A stretch of DNA of 64,000 bases from Candidatus Dechloromonas phosphorivorans (GCA_016709495.1 JADJMS010000024.1:1-64000); one strand, 5' to 3'. Numbered from the stretch's first letter, positions 27,989 to 38,135 are shown. A program made the numbers and translations. Notes: generated by a model from the sequence alone, not told the origin.

Positions 27989-28947
27989 AAAATGTCGTCT
28001 TCTGGGGCACCCGTGGCTCGCTTCCCGTCGCCCTGACGGCTAACGACGTTCGGCAAAAGATCATCGCCGCGCTCACTGCGGCCAATGGCAAAACCTTTCG
28101 CAATTCAGGTGCATTGAACGAGTTTATTGACACCCTGCCCTTTGCCACGCGTGGCACTTTCGGTGGCCATTCATCCTGCGTCGAAATCGTCAGTGGTGGC
28201 CACGAACACATCATTTGCGATATGGGCAGCGGTGCGCGTCCGCTCGGCCAGTCGAAAATCGCAACCTATGGCGCACCTAATCCGCAGACATACCACATCT
28301 TCATTTCCCATCTGCACTGGGATCATTTGATGGGTTTCCCCTACTTCACGCCCATGTACCTGCCCGGCAACCGGATCATCATTCATGGTTGCCATCCACA
28401 TATTGAAGCGGCCTTCCGCCTGCAAATGACAGCCCCCTGTTTCCCGGTCGATTATTCACAGGCTGGTGCAAAGATTGAATTCGATGTCATGACACCCGGC
28501 CAAACGCAGTACATCGCCGGCGTCAATGTCACGCCGAAACTGCAATTGCATGCCGGTGATTCCTACGGTTATCGCTTTGACAGCATTGATCGCAGCGTCG
28601 TCTATTCGACAGATTCCGAGCACAAGCTGGAGTCCAAAGAAGAACACGAAGGATTCGTCAAATTCTTCGCCAAGGCCGATCTGGTTATTTTTGATGCGAT
28701 GTATTCGCTGGCCGAAGCGGTTTCAGTCAAGGCTGACTGGGGGCATTCGAGCAACATGGTTGGCGTCGAATTGTGTCAGGCTGCCAAAGCCAAACGACTG
28801 GCGCTGTTTCATCACGAGACGATGAACGACGACAACCAGTTGTCGCGTCTTTTGGCTGAAACGCGCCGCCTTGAGGAAATCACCCGCCATGACCACAACC
28901 CGCTTGAGGTCATTTCGGCCTACGACGGGCTTACTGTAGCGCTGTGA
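27985..28947 (+). CDS. metallo-beta-lactamase-fold hydrolase
   Basis: 320 residues from ATG 27985. Metal motif HLHWDH (FISHLHWDHLMGFPYF), an N-terminal FWGTRGSLP with the conserved FGGHSSCVEI, later YSTDSEH and a terminal HHETMNDDNQL. These are hallmarks of the PhnP/class II phosphodiesterase-like branch (cyclic nucleotide or cyclic phosphate substrates). The middle gene of the STAS-hydrolase-phosphatase operon, overlapping both neighbours by 4 bases. A role in making or removing a nucleotide second messenger for the switch is a reasonable guess only. Confidence 0.8.
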   Translation: MKNVVFWGTRGSLPVALTANDVRQKIIAALTAANGKTFRNSGALNEFIDTLPFATRGTFGGHSSCVEIVSGGHEHIICDMGSGARPLGQSKIATYGAPNPQTYHIFISHLHWDHLMGFPYFTPMYLPGNRIIIHGCHPHIEAAFRLQMTAPCFPVDYSQAGAKIEFDVMTPGQTQYIAGVNVTPKLQLHAGDSYGYRFDSIDRSVVYSTDSEHKLESKEEHEGFVKFFAKADLVIFDAMYSLAEAVSVKADWGHSSNMVGVELCQAAKAKRLALFHHETMNDDNQLSRLLAETRRLEEITRHDHNPLEVISAYDGLTVAL

Positions 28948-31074
28948 ATCGCCTGGCGGAATACGCCACCACCTTGCTGCGCGCCCGCCACGGGCGCGCT
29001 TTTCCACTCGTCCTGTTGTTAATTGCCACACTGGCATTGGTCTTTCATGAAGCCACGCCGCTCGCCAACCTGCGCCATGCGCAGTTTGATCACTACCAGC
29101 AATTAATGCCACGCCTGCGCGACAACGAACCGGTCATTGTCGTCAGCGTTGATAGCCAAAGCCTGGAACGCCACGGCCAGTGGCCCTGGTCACGCGAACT
29201 GATGGCGCAACTGGTGAATCAGATCATGGCCGGTCAACCGCTGGCAGTCGGCATCGACATGATCTTTGCCGAACGTGATCGTTACAGCCCTGAAGTGCTG
29301 GCCGAGCGTCTCCCTGCCCTATCCAAATCCGCGTTAGCCGGTCTCAACGAACCTGACAGTTTTTTTTCCAAAGCACTGAGCCAGGGGCCAACCGTACTCG
29401 CCGTTGTCGGTGTGGTAGGCCAGGCAAGTACCCGGCGCACGGCAGCCACACAAGCCCTTGCCGGCACTGGCCGAGGCCAATCTCGCCGAACAACCGATCC
29501 TGCGTTTTCCCGCCGCTTTGGCCAGTCGACCGCAACTGGAGGCCGCCGCCGCTGGCGAGGGTCTGATTAACGCCAGTCCTGACAAATTAAGTAGCAGTCC
29601 GAATCGAGGGGTGCTGCGCCACACGCCAACCATTGCTTTCATCGACCAGCAACCCTTCCTCTCGCTACCTCTCGAAATGGTGCGCATTGCCTTGGGTGAG
29701 GAAGGCCGCGTCATCCCCGAAATTTCCCGGCATGGCATGGAGCGCATCCGGATTGGCGATTACAGCTTGCCGACGCAAGCCAATGGCGAACTACTGATTC
29801 ATTTTGGTCAATCCAGTTCGCACTACCATTTATCAGCCGCCGATGTCATCGCCGGCGTGCACAAGCCAGGTGTATTCCAGAATCGTTTCGTGCTGATCGG
29901 CTTCAACACCACCGGCCTGCAAGACCGGGTCATCACGCCGCTCGGTGACAATTTACCGGGCGTCGATATCCACGCCCAGATCATCGAAAGCCTGCTCGCC
30001 GGCGCTGCCCTGCAACGCCCGCACTGGATGCCGAAACTGGAACTTGGCATCCTGCTGATTGCTGGTCTGTTGATGATCGCAGTGATGTCGAAGCTGCGGC
30101 CCAGCCTTGCCATTTCCGGATTCATGGCGCTGGTCGTGATGCTGGTGGGCGCCGGTTATTTTGTCTTCCGCCAAGGCCAATGGCTCTTTGATGGTACCTC
30201 GATCAGCATTCTGCTCTTGCCTATTTTCATGGCCTTGCTCAGTAACATCCTGATCAAAGCCGATGCTCAACGGCGGCTGGCACAGAAACAACTCCAGGAA
30301 AGCCGCGAAGCCGCTGCCCGCGTTGCCGGTGAACTGGATGCGGCACGGCGTATCCAGATGGGCTTGTTACCTGATCCGGCACGATTATTTGCTGATGAAA
30401 ACCGTTTCTCCGTCGCTGCCCTGCTTGAACCAGCACGCGCAGTAGGCGGTGATTATTACGACTGTTTCATGCTTGATCAGCAACACCTCTGCCTGGCCAT
30501 CGGCGACGTTTCCGGCAAAGGCATTCCGGCCAGCCTGTTCATGGCCATTTCGAAAACACTGACCGGAACATTGGCGCGCAGCCATGCCGACCTCGGCCTG
30601 GCCATGCGCGCCGTTGAGCTAGAACTGGATCGCAATAATTCGGAATATCTCTTCGTCACATCATTTATCAGCGTGATTGATGTCGACACTGGCGCGATGG
30701 AATTTGTCTGCGCCGGCCATGACGCACCACTTTTGAGACGAGATGGTCACACCTTGCGTATCGACACCGCACCGACCTCCGGCCCGCCGCTATGCGCGAC
30801 CGGCGACTACCCATTCACCACCGGCCACACCCAGCTTCAGCCGGGCGATCTGCTTTGTTTGTTTACCGATGGTGTCAGCGAAGCCTACAACGGGCAGGAC
30901 ATGTACACCGGCGAAAGGTTGGCTGAAGTTTTCGCTTCGACGATCAACGAACCCACTTTGCAACGACAAATCGAGGCAATACGGGATTCGGTACGCCAGT
31001 TCGAGGCAGGTTTTCCGCCGGCAGATGACCTGACCCTGCTACTGGCACGCTGGTACGGTCAACCGCGAATTTAG
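28944..31074 (+). CDS. CHASE2-PP2C (SpoIIE-type) phosphatase, frameshifted
   Basis: GTG start overlapping the previous stop. N-terminal membrane anchor, periplasmic CHASE2 sensor (FDHYQQLMPRLRDNEPVIVV, IDMIFAERDR), three further membrane helices (about 360-430), a coiled linker (QLQESREAAARVAGELDAAR), then a PP2C-type phosphatase (GDYYDCF, AIGDVSGKGIPASLFMA, VCAGHDAPLL, LFTDGVSEAYN, PADDLTLL). The frame breaks in the CHASE2 domain. Removing one C at 29431-29433 restores QASTGARQPHKPLPALAEANL and a protein of about 709 residues. Probably an indel. Expected to dephosphorylate the STAS partner in response to an external signal. Confidence 0.85.
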
Positions 31075-31109
31075 GCCATTTTTTCTGAACTACCCTGCTA
31101 CTAAAGGGG

Positions 31110-31138
31110 TTGATTTTCCTCAGACTCTCGGCGATAGT
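31110..31138 (+). promoter_or_regulatory. candidate ilvB operon promoter
   Basis: TTGATT (31110-31115) and GATAGT (31133-31138) with a 17-base spacer, 37 bases upstream of the leader-peptide ATG. Good spacing, fair hexamers. Confidence 0.45.
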
Positions 31139-31174
31139 TCGACCTCGCTTGAATTTTACTCACCGGAAATCCGC

Positions 31175-31288
31175 ATGATCGCTACTCGCCACCGCCGCTC
31201 CAACACTGCCCGCGCAGTGCTGCCTGTCGTCGTCCGTGTAGTCGTCGTAGTAGGCGTCGTTATCGACACGCCGTCGCGGTTCAGGTAA
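31175..31288 (+). CDS. ivbL: ilvB operon leader peptide, valine-rich
   Basis: 37 codons ending in TAA 31286-31288. The peptide has 13 valines in its second half, including VVVRVVVVVGVV, strikingly like the enteric IvbL leader (VVVVRVVVVVG). It is followed at once by a strong intrinsic terminator and then ilvB, the layout of translation-controlled attenuation. Ribosome stalling at the Val codons when Val-tRNA is scarce would prevent terminator formation. Too short for ordinary gene calling. Rests on direct reading of the sequence and the known enteric system. Confidence 0.88.
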   Translation: MIATRHRRSNTARAVLPVVVRVVVVVGVVIDTPSRFR

Positions 31289-31314
31289 GCAGAAGCAGCT
31301 CAGATTACCCCCAA

Positions 31315-31347
31315 CCCCGCCGGCGCAAACCGGCGGGGTTTTGTTTT
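31315..31347 (+). terminator. ilvB attenuator terminator
   Basis: Stem CCCCGCCGG / CCGGCGGGG with loop CGCAAA, followed by TTTTGTTTT. It ends 40 bases before the ilvB ATG and begins 26 bases after the leader-peptide stop. A perfect nine-pair stem in the place expected for an attenuator. Confidence 0.92.
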
Positions 31348-31387
31348 GGAGCCCGCCGGTTGTGCCACCAACCCAAAGGAAATCTCC

Positions 31388-33058
<1,671 letters not shown>

Positions 33059-33059
33059 G

Positions 33060-33371
33060 ATGAACGCCCTGACCCGCAACGAACAGAAAGCCATTTCCCG
33101 TGCCGTGCTGGAAATCGATGTCAACAACCATCCCGGCGTGATGTCGCATGTCATCGGCCTGTTTTCACGGCGCACCTACAACGTCGAGGGTATCCTCTGC
33201 CTGCCGGTCGGCGATGGCCGGCAAAGCCGCATCTGGCTACTGGTCAATGAAGACCTGCGCCTGCTGCAGATGATCAAGCAGGCGGAAAAACTGGAGGATG
33301 TGATCGCTATTCGCCGGCACAATGCTGACCATGAAGTGTTCAGCGAACTGGAGTCGTTCTTTCAGCCTTGA
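33060..33371 (+). CDS. ilvN: acetolactate synthase small (regulatory) subunit
   Basis: 103 residues, the short form with a single ACT domain (VLEIDVNNHPGVMSHVIGLFSRRTYNVEGI) typical of IlvN of the IlvBN isozyme. Binds valine for feedback inhibition and stimulates the large subunit. Starts 1 base after the ilvB stop. The end of the operon is followed by a GC-rich repeat rather than an obvious poly-T terminator. Confidence 0.93.
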   Translation: MNALTRNEQKAISRAVLEIDVNNHPGVMSHVIGLFSRRTYNVEGILCLPVGDGRQSRIWLLVNEDLRLLQMIKQAEKLEDVIAIRRHNADHEVFSELESFFQP

Positions 33372-33382
33372 TAGCTAAAGAC

Positions 33383-33466
33383 TTAATCCCCCCAGACCCC
33401 CTTGACAGGGGGGAGTAGTCAAACACGGCACCAACTCTCCTTCCCAACGAAGGGGAGCAACCGTGT
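33383..33466. repeat. GC-rich repeat half copy and long hairpin after ilvN
   Basis: 33387-33415 is a C-rich/G-rich palindromic arm like those at 38.1 and 43.0 kb. Next to it, AACACGG...CTCTCCTT pairs with AAGGGGAG...CCGTGTT (33423-33466), giving a long imperfect hairpin without a T-tract. The gap 33467-33618 shows no gene. Confidence 0.55.
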
Positions 33467-33658
33467 TCAAGGTCAAGCGGTTTCAGGTATCCAAGACGTC
33501 ATATTTTTCAGCTAGGCATTGATAATTCTCAGCAGTTTTGCATACACGCGACGATGACCACCTTGGCGGGTTTGCCGGCCGGCTTAAGACCGTTTGCAAA
33601 GAGGTGGCCCCGCGCAGTTGGACAGAAATTCGGTTTTCTTAAGTGAGTTCTCTGCGGG

Positions 33659-34486
33659 TTAAGCCGCTGCGGCGAGCAGCGGCTGGTTGAAGTAAGCCGT
33701 ATCCGGGGTTTGCCCGTCAAGCGTTGAGTGCGGGCGACGGCGATTGTAAAAATCGAAGTAGCGGGCCAGCGCCTGTCGGACCTCGGAAACGGTGTCGTAG
33801 CCGTGCAGGTAAATCTCCTCGTACTTGACCGATTTCCAGAGGCGTTCGACGAATACGTTATCGCGCCAGCAGCCCTTGCCATCCATGCTGACCTGAATGC
33901 TGTGCTCCTGAAGCAAGCCAATGAAGGCCGAACTGGTGAATTGGCTGCCCTGGTCTGTGTTCATGATTTCCGGTCGGCCATACTTCATGATGGCCTCTTC
34001 CAGAGCATCGACGCAGGGATCAGCCGTCAGGCTGTTCGACAGGCGCCAACTCAGCACCCGACGGGTTGCCCAATCAAGCACCGCGCTCAGATAGACGAAG
34101 CCCCGGCGCATCGGGATGTAGGTCGTATCCATGGCCCAGACCTGATTCGGACGCTCGATGGCAAGGCCGCGCAGCAGGTAGGGATAGATGCGGTGTGCCT
34201 GGTTGCGCCGACTGGTGTTGGCCTTGCGGTAGATGGCCTGGATATCGAGCTTCTTCATCAGCGTACCGACATGTTTGCGACCGATTTCATGGCCTTCGAG
34301 CTTGAGCATATCGCGCAACATCCGCGCACCGGCAAAGGGATGCTCCAGGTGCAGTTCATCAATCCGCCGCATCAGCATCAAATCGATTTCGGATGTGGGC
34401 TGCGGCTGGTAATAGACAGAAGAACGCGAAAGCTCAAGTAACTGGACTTGCCTGACGACAGGCAGATCGTGGGCCTTGTCGATCAT
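33659..34486 (-). CDS. IS3-family transposase OrfB (DDE integrase domain)
   Basis: 275 residues. Helix-turn-helix-like N-terminus (MIDKAHDLPVVRQVQLLELS), HTH_21 region (DELHLEHPFAGARMLRDML) and the rve integrase core with DDE residues in AMDTTYIPMRRGFVYL, NTDQGSQFTS and RDNVFVERLWKSVKYEE. C-terminal FYNRRRPHSTLDGQTP is typical. Overlaps orfA by four bases near an A-rich CAAAACG, where -1 frameshifting could give the OrfAB fusion transposase. Appears intact. Confidence 0.92.
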   Translation of the reverse strand: MIDKAHDLPVVRQVQLLELSRSSVYYQPQPTSEIDLMLMRRIDELHLEHPFAGARMLRDMLKLEGHEIGRKHVGTLMKKLDIQAIYRKANTSRRNQAHRIYPYLLRGLAIERPNQVWAMDTTYIPMRRGFVYLSAVLDWATRRVLSWRLSNSLTADPCVDALEEAIMKYGRPEIMNTDQGSQFTSSAFIGLLQEHSIQVSMDGKGCWRDNVFVERLWKSVKYEEIYLHGYDTVSEVRQALARYFDFYNRRRPHSTLDGQTPDTAYFNQPLLAAAA

Positions 34487-34785
34487 CGTTTTGCGCTCGC
34501 ATCGCCGATGCGACCGAGCGCGACGGCCAAAAAATCAATCTCCAACGCCTGCTGGCCTATCTTTGCATGCAAATCCTTCAGGTCCGGCGTGGCCGCCTGC
34601 TTCTCGGCAGCCGTCGCAAAGACACCCGAGGCGTTCTCGAGCAATTGTGTCTTCCATTGCGTAATCTGATTCGGATGAACGTCAAACTTCTCTGCTAACG
34701 CAGCCAGCGTCTCATCGCCCTTGAGGGCGGCAATCGCCACTTTGGCCTTGAAGGCGGCTGTGTGGTTACGGCGGGGTCTTCTCAT
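34483..34785 (-). CDS. IS3-family transposase OrfA
   Basis: About 100 residues from ATG 34785, which has TAGGAG nine bases upstream. DNA-binding helix-turn-helix (KAKVAIAALKGDETLAALAEKF, VHPNQITQWKTQLLE) and a leucine-zipper-like tail (LKDLHAKIGQQALEIDFLAVAL). It binds the terminal repeats and regulates OrfAB. Ends GDASAKR just inside the start of OrfB. Confidence 0.88.
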   Translation of the reverse strand: MRRPRRNHTAAFKAKVAIAALKGDETLAALAEKFDVHPNQITQWKTQLLENASGVFATAAEKQAATPDLKDLHAKIGQQALEIDFLAVALGRIGDASAKR

Positions 34786-34874
34786 TGCTTCTGCTCCTAG
34801 GCAGGCGATTTCCATCGCCCATTGAAGCAGAGATTTCACTTAACTCGATGTCCGGATTCGCGGAACCACCTCTT

Positions 34875-35113
34875 ATGACCGAAGTAGAGTTATCCCGCTT
34901 GAGGAAAGCGTTGGCCCAAGGTGAAACTGGTGCGCGACCTTCTACACAGTGGAAAAGTCTATTCACGCCTCACACACAGAAATTCTGACAGCCTCGGAAA
35001 TTACAAAGCACATCGAAATCCTCTACAACATGATGCGAAAACAGAAGCGACTAGGCTATCTTTCCCCAGCTGTATTCACACAAAAATATTATGTAAATAA
35101 TCTTGCCGCGTAA
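34875..35113 (+). pseudogene. remnant of a second IS3-family transposase
   Basis: Two fragments in different frames. 34875 onward reads TEVELSRLRKALAQGE, like the coiled end of an OrfA. 34949-35113 reads VEKSIHASHTEIL then HIEILYNMMRKQKRLGYLSP and a stop, clearly the C-terminus of an OrfB (compare FYNxxRxHxxLGYLSP). The catalytic core between them is missing. A deleted copy from a different IS3 subgroup, oriented opposite to the intact element. AT-richer than its surroundings. Confidence 0.75.
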
Positions 35114-35150
35114 GCTATTTGACTCTACGTTTGCCAACCGCCCCCTCTGC

Positions 35151-35591
35151 TCAGGAGGCTTTCCTGAGCAGCTTCAGGCAAGCCAATGAGGCCGCCAGAT
35201 CAAGGGCGCTGGAGTCGTCAAAATTCCGCAAATTCGGATTGGCACCCTTTTCCAGCAGCAGTTTGACCAGATCCGGCTTGCTGTTTGATGAAACGTACAT
35301 CAGGCAGCTGGCGCCATTGCCATTCTGTTGGTCGATGTTGACGCCGGCGGCAATCAGGCGCTCGATCAACTCGTGGCTGCCGTTGTAGCAGGCCAGCCAG
35401 AGGGCGTTGCAGCCGTCGGCATTGAGCGCATTGAGTTCGACGCCAAGTGCAAGCAGTTCATCAACGATATCGAGCCGGCCGAGCTTGGCGGCACGCATCA
35501 ACGGTGTGAAGCGACCATCAGCCTGCGGCGCGTTGATGTTGTCGAGCTGAAAGCCATGTTCGGCGAGAAAGGCGGCGAGTTGGGGACTCAT
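35151..35591 (-). CDS. ankyrin-repeat protein
   Basis: 146 residues, four ankyrin repeats (e.g. DGRFTPLMRAAKLGRLDIVD, DGCNALWLACYNGSHELIER, NGASCLMYVSSNSKPDLVKL). No signal peptide. Starts at ATG 35591, overlapping the stop of the SagB-like gene by 4 bases, so the two are coupled and probably interact. A protein-protein interaction role is all that can be said. If the sigma54-like site upstream of sagB is real, this gene is in the same nif-linked transcript. Confidence 0.85.
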   Translation of the reverse strand: MSPQLAAFLAEHGFQLDNINAPQADGRFTPLMRAAKLGRLDIVDELLALGVELNALNADGCNALWLACYNGSHELIERLIAAGVNIDQQNGNGASCLMYVSSNSKPDLVKLLLEKGANPNLRNFDDSSALDLAASLACLKLLRKAS

Positions 35592-37237
35592 GGTTTTTCC
35601 TGTTGGCGTTGGGGATAAGGTGGGCCGGTTTCGATACGCGCATCGTTGATCGGCGTGCCGACCGTGAAGTGATAAACGCTCTGGTAACGCGTGCCACTCA
35701 GGCCAATCAGTTGATGTACCGGATCGTCGAAAAAACAGCCGATGCCGGTGCCACGTACCTCGGCAGCTTCCGCTTCGAGATACAGCACCTGCCCGACCAG
35801 CCCGGCTTCGCGCAATAAATTTCGGTAGTTTTGGCCGTTGACCGTAACAGATTCAAATTCAGCCAGCATGCCGAGCGAGAAGGCGCTGGTCGAGGCGATA
35901 TCCTGATGGCAGGACAGCGAGCGGGCAAGGCGCTGCATTTCCTGCAGGCCCATTTCGGCAAGCTGGATAAGGCCGAGGTGCGGCGGACAATCGGGGTCGA
36001 ATTCAGCGACCGGACGGCGAGCGGCAAAGCGCTCGTCGGTCGGCAACAGTGCGGCGGGCAATTCAGTAAATGCAGCCGGTGTGCGCGGCAGCAGGTATAG
36101 GCCACTGGGCAGGCCGTCGACCCGTAGCACGAAGAGCAGCAGATGGATGCGTGGCGGCGTGCTCTGTGCCAGCCACGGCGCTTGCGGGCGGGGCAGCACA
36201 GCGTCGAGCATGCGGTAGAAGGCGGGCCTCAACAGCGCATAGTGCGGGTCGAAACGCTGGCCGCTGCGGCGCTGGCGGATGATTTGGGCAGCCCCGGCAG
36301 TGGTCGGGTGCGGCACGAGCGGCGGCAAGGGGGCAAAGCTGATGGCTTCCGACGCGCTGACCGACTCGCGGCTGGCGGCGGCGACCTGATCAATAGCCGG
36401 CCAGCGGTAACCGGGCGACGGATCGATGCGGCTCGGCTTGCCTTGCCAGTTGGCGGCCTGCAGCCAATCGCCCAACGCCTGTGCCGTGGGCGGCGCGTTG
36501 AGGCCTGGACCACGCAAGGCAAGCAGGATTTCCGGTTCTTCGACCTCGGTAAAGTTGTAGCGGGATGGGAGAAAGTCATTCGCCCTGTCCAGCCCCAGAC
36601 AATGGGCCAGTTGCTTGCCATCAACAGCCAGCGGTACCACTTCCCAGCCAAGCAGGGCCGCGGCATAGGCAAGGCAGGCAACGGCGTGACCGACATCAAG
36701 CTGGCAATAGCGGAAAGCGCGTTCGCCGTATTTCCAGGCTTCGCGCCACATGATGCTGGACAGCCCGACGGCCAGCCACGGCGCGTAATTTCCCGGCGCA
36801 ACCAGGGCGCGGCCTTCAAGAGCGTGATTTTCCGGGTCGTAATGATGCAGGCCGTCGCCCAGACCGGGAAAGTTACCGGCCAGCACATAGGCTTCTACCG
36901 GATGCAGGTTGCCGGAGGAGGGATTGCAGCGCAGCGCCCAACGGTTCGGCCCCCAGCTTTTCCAGGCGGAAAGCCCGAAGGCAAGTTCGAGCAGTGCGCC
37001 GAGGCTGTTCAGGTCCGGTACAACCAAATTTTCAGGCGGTTTGGGCAGTTGACCGTAACAACGTTCAAAGCGATCTGCCGCCAGCGGCAGTTCAAGCAGC
37101 GGCGCGCCGGGATAGTGGCGAAAAGCCGCCGGCTGGGCATCCCAGTCGAGCTGGCCAGGTCCTTCGGCATAGGCTTCAAAACGATGCTTGGTGCGCGCGT
37201 GGTAGGCGCGTACGACTTCTTGTGAGGTATCCGACAC
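35588..37237 (-). CDS. SagB/ThcOx-type nitroreductase-fold dehydrogenase
   Basis: 549 residues from GTG 37237. A TTG at 37276 would lie inside a sigma54-like promoter and is rejected. Two tandem nitroreductase-fold halves: the N-terminal half with NRWALRCNPSSGNLHPVEAYVL and a C-terminal half beginning RQRRSGQRFDPHYALL, with PVAEFDPDCPPHLGLIQLAE and YLEAEAAEVRGTGIGCFFDD. FMN-dependent. In azole-peptide clusters SagB oxidises azolines, but no cyclodehydratase (SagC/D) or precursor is seen here. Coupled to an ankyrin gene, divergent from a NafY/NifX-like gene, with a NifA-type site between them. Two dispersed motif copies (35837, 37048). Confidence 0.82.
   Translation of the reverse strand: MSDTSQEVVRAYHARTKHRFEAYAEGPGQLDWDAQPAAFRHYPGAPLLELPLAADRFERCYGQLPKPPENLVVPDLNSLGALLELAFGLSAWKSWGPNRWALRCNPSSGNLHPVEAYVLAGNFPGLGDGLHHYDPENHALEGRALVAPGNYAPWLAVGLSSIMWREAWKYGERAFRYCQLDVGHAVACLAYAAALLGWEVVPLAVDGKQLAHCLGLDRANDFLPSRYNFTEVEEPEILLALRGPGLNAPPTAQALGDWLQAANWQGKPSRIDPSPGYRWPAIDQVAAASRESVSASEAISFAPLPPLVPHPTTAGAAQIIRQRRSGQRFDPHYALLRPAFYRMLDAVLPRPQAPWLAQSTPPRIHLLLFVLRVDGLPSGLYLLPRTPAAFTELPAALLPTDERFAARRPVAEFDPDCPPHLGLIQLAEMGLQEMQRLARSLSCHQDIASTSAFSLGMLAEFESVTVNGQNYRNLLREAGLVGQVLYLEAEAAEVRGTGIGCFFDDPVHQLIGLSGTRYQSVYHFTVGTPINDARIETGPPYPQRQQEKP
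35837..35848 (-). repeat. dispersed 12-base motif, copy 6
   Basis: The minus strand reads GTTACGGTCAAC then GGCCAAAA, in the C-terminal half of the SagB-like gene, read as VTVNGQN. Confidence 0.7.
37048..37059 (-). repeat. dispersed 12-base motif, copy 7
   Basis: The minus strand reads GTTACGGTCAAC then TGCCCAAA, near the start of the SagB-like gene. It is read in another frame from copy 6, giving CYGQLPK. Confidence 0.7.
37221..37236. promoter_or_regulatory. NifA upstream activator site
   Basis: Exact TGT-N10-ACA, 87 bases upstream of the sigma54 -24 element of the NafY/NifX-like gene, the normal distance for NifA enhancers. It overlaps the first codons of the divergent SagB-like gene. The motif is symmetric, so it could serve both. 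Confidence 0.7.
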
Positions 37238-37271
37238 GATGATGGGTTTTCCTTGGCGTTCGTCTGACTTC

Positions 37272-37287
37272 AGCAAGGCCCATGCCC
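37272..37287 (-). promoter_or_regulatory. possible sigma54 promoter of the SagB-ankyrin operon
   Basis: The minus strand reads GGGCAT-N5-TTGCT. GG and GC are spaced by 10, and GGCA plus TTGC match the -24/-12 consensus. It sits about 35 bases before the GTG start. Weaker than the sites at 37323 and 38672. Confidence 0.45.
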
Positions 37288-37322
37288 GCGTGAAATCAGA
37301 CAGTTAGCCAATCTTCGCCGGC

Positions 37323-37338
37323 TGGCACCATCTCTGCA
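37323..37338 (+). promoter_or_regulatory. sigma54 (-24/-12) promoter of nafY-like gene
   Basis: TGGCAC-N5-CTGCA with GG and GC separated by exactly 10 bases, 53 bases before the ATG at 37391, and a NifA site upstream at 37221. This is standard nif promoter architecture. Confidence 0.82.
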
Positions 37339-37390
37339 AGGGAATTGAAAAAACACAACACCCCAACCCCAAATCAACACGGAGAAAACC

Positions 37391-38128
37391 ATGGAAGAAG
37401 CCAGCAAGCCACCGGTCACACGCGAAGCAGCCTTACGCATAGCGCTGGCGGCAAGAGCATTACCCAAGGTCACCTTGCCCGCCCTGATCGAACAGTTGCA
37501 GCGCTGTATTGGCGAAACCATCGACGAAGAAAACCTGCGTCAGGTCACCGTCACCATGCTCAAAACCGGCTTTGCCAGCGCCGATGGCGAAGAGGACGGC
37601 GAAGATATCGGCATCGGCCTTGAAGCCATGAAACTGGCAGTGCGCATCCTGTGGGGCGAAACCCAGGGCGATGAATCATTACCCAAGATCGAGACCTACG
37701 AGGATGGCGAAATGCCCGGCTCGGTGCGCGTCGCCATCGCTTCCGACAAGGGCGACACCCTCTCCGGCCACTTCGGCTCCTGCCTGCGCTTTCTCGTCTA
37801 TCAGGTATCGCCGAGCGAAATTCGCCTGGTCGATATCCGCGACACCATGGATGCCGAATTCTCGGAAGACAAAAACCTCTGGCGCGCCCGGCTGATCGGC
37901 GATTGTCATGTCTGCTACGTGGTTTCCATCGGCGGCCCGGCGGCGGCCAAGGTGATCCGCGCCGACATCTACCCGATCAAGATTCCCGAAGGCGGTCCGG
38001 CGCTGGACATTCTCAAGCCCTTCCAGGTGGCCATGGTCGAATCACCACCACCCTGGCTGCTGAAAGTGCTTGGCGTCGACGCCGAAAAGCGGCTGAAGAA
38101 CTACAGCGCGGCGGAAATCGACGAATGA
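37391..38128 (+). CDS. NafY/NifX-like FeMo-cofactor-binding accessory protein
   Basis: 245 residues. N-terminal helical domain (about 1-95; VTREAALRIALAARALPKV), as in NafY, and a C-terminal dinitrogenase iron-molybdenum cofactor-binding domain (about 115-225; VRVAIASDKGDTLSGHFGSC, LWRARLIGDCHVCYVVSIGG). Binds FeMo-co or apo-dinitrogenase during nitrogenase maturation. Cytoplasmic. Preceded by a sigma54 promoter and a NifA site, so nif-regulated. The nitrogenase structural genes are not in the window. NifY and NifX are alternatives, but the two-domain layout favours NafY. Confidence 0.85.
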   Translation: MEEASKPPVTREAALRIALAARALPKVTLPALIEQLQRCIGETIDEENLRQVTVTMLKTGFASADGEEDGEDIGIGLEAMKLAVRILWGETQGDESLPKIETYEDGEMPGSVRVAIASDKGDTLSGHFGSCLRFLVYQVSPSEIRLVDIRDTMDAEFSEDKNLWRARLIGDCHVCYVVSIGGPAAAKVIRADIYPIKIPEGGPALDILKPFQVAMVESPPPWLLKVLGVDAEKRLKNYSAAEIDE

Positions 38129-38135
38129 TCCACCC

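Larger units (their letters stand above)
33619..34854 (-). mobile_element. IS3-family insertion sequence, complete
   Basis: About 1.24 kb with imperfect terminal inverted repeats: the left end begins TGGACA and contains TTAAGTGA and TCTCTGC, and the right end, read inward, begins GGACATCGAG and shows TTAAGTGA and TCTCTGC at similar distances. It contains overlapping orfA and orfB on the minus strand, both intact. Exact ends and target duplication are uncertain. It lies next to a second, broken IS3 copy, so this spot has taken repeated insertions. Confidence 0.8.
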
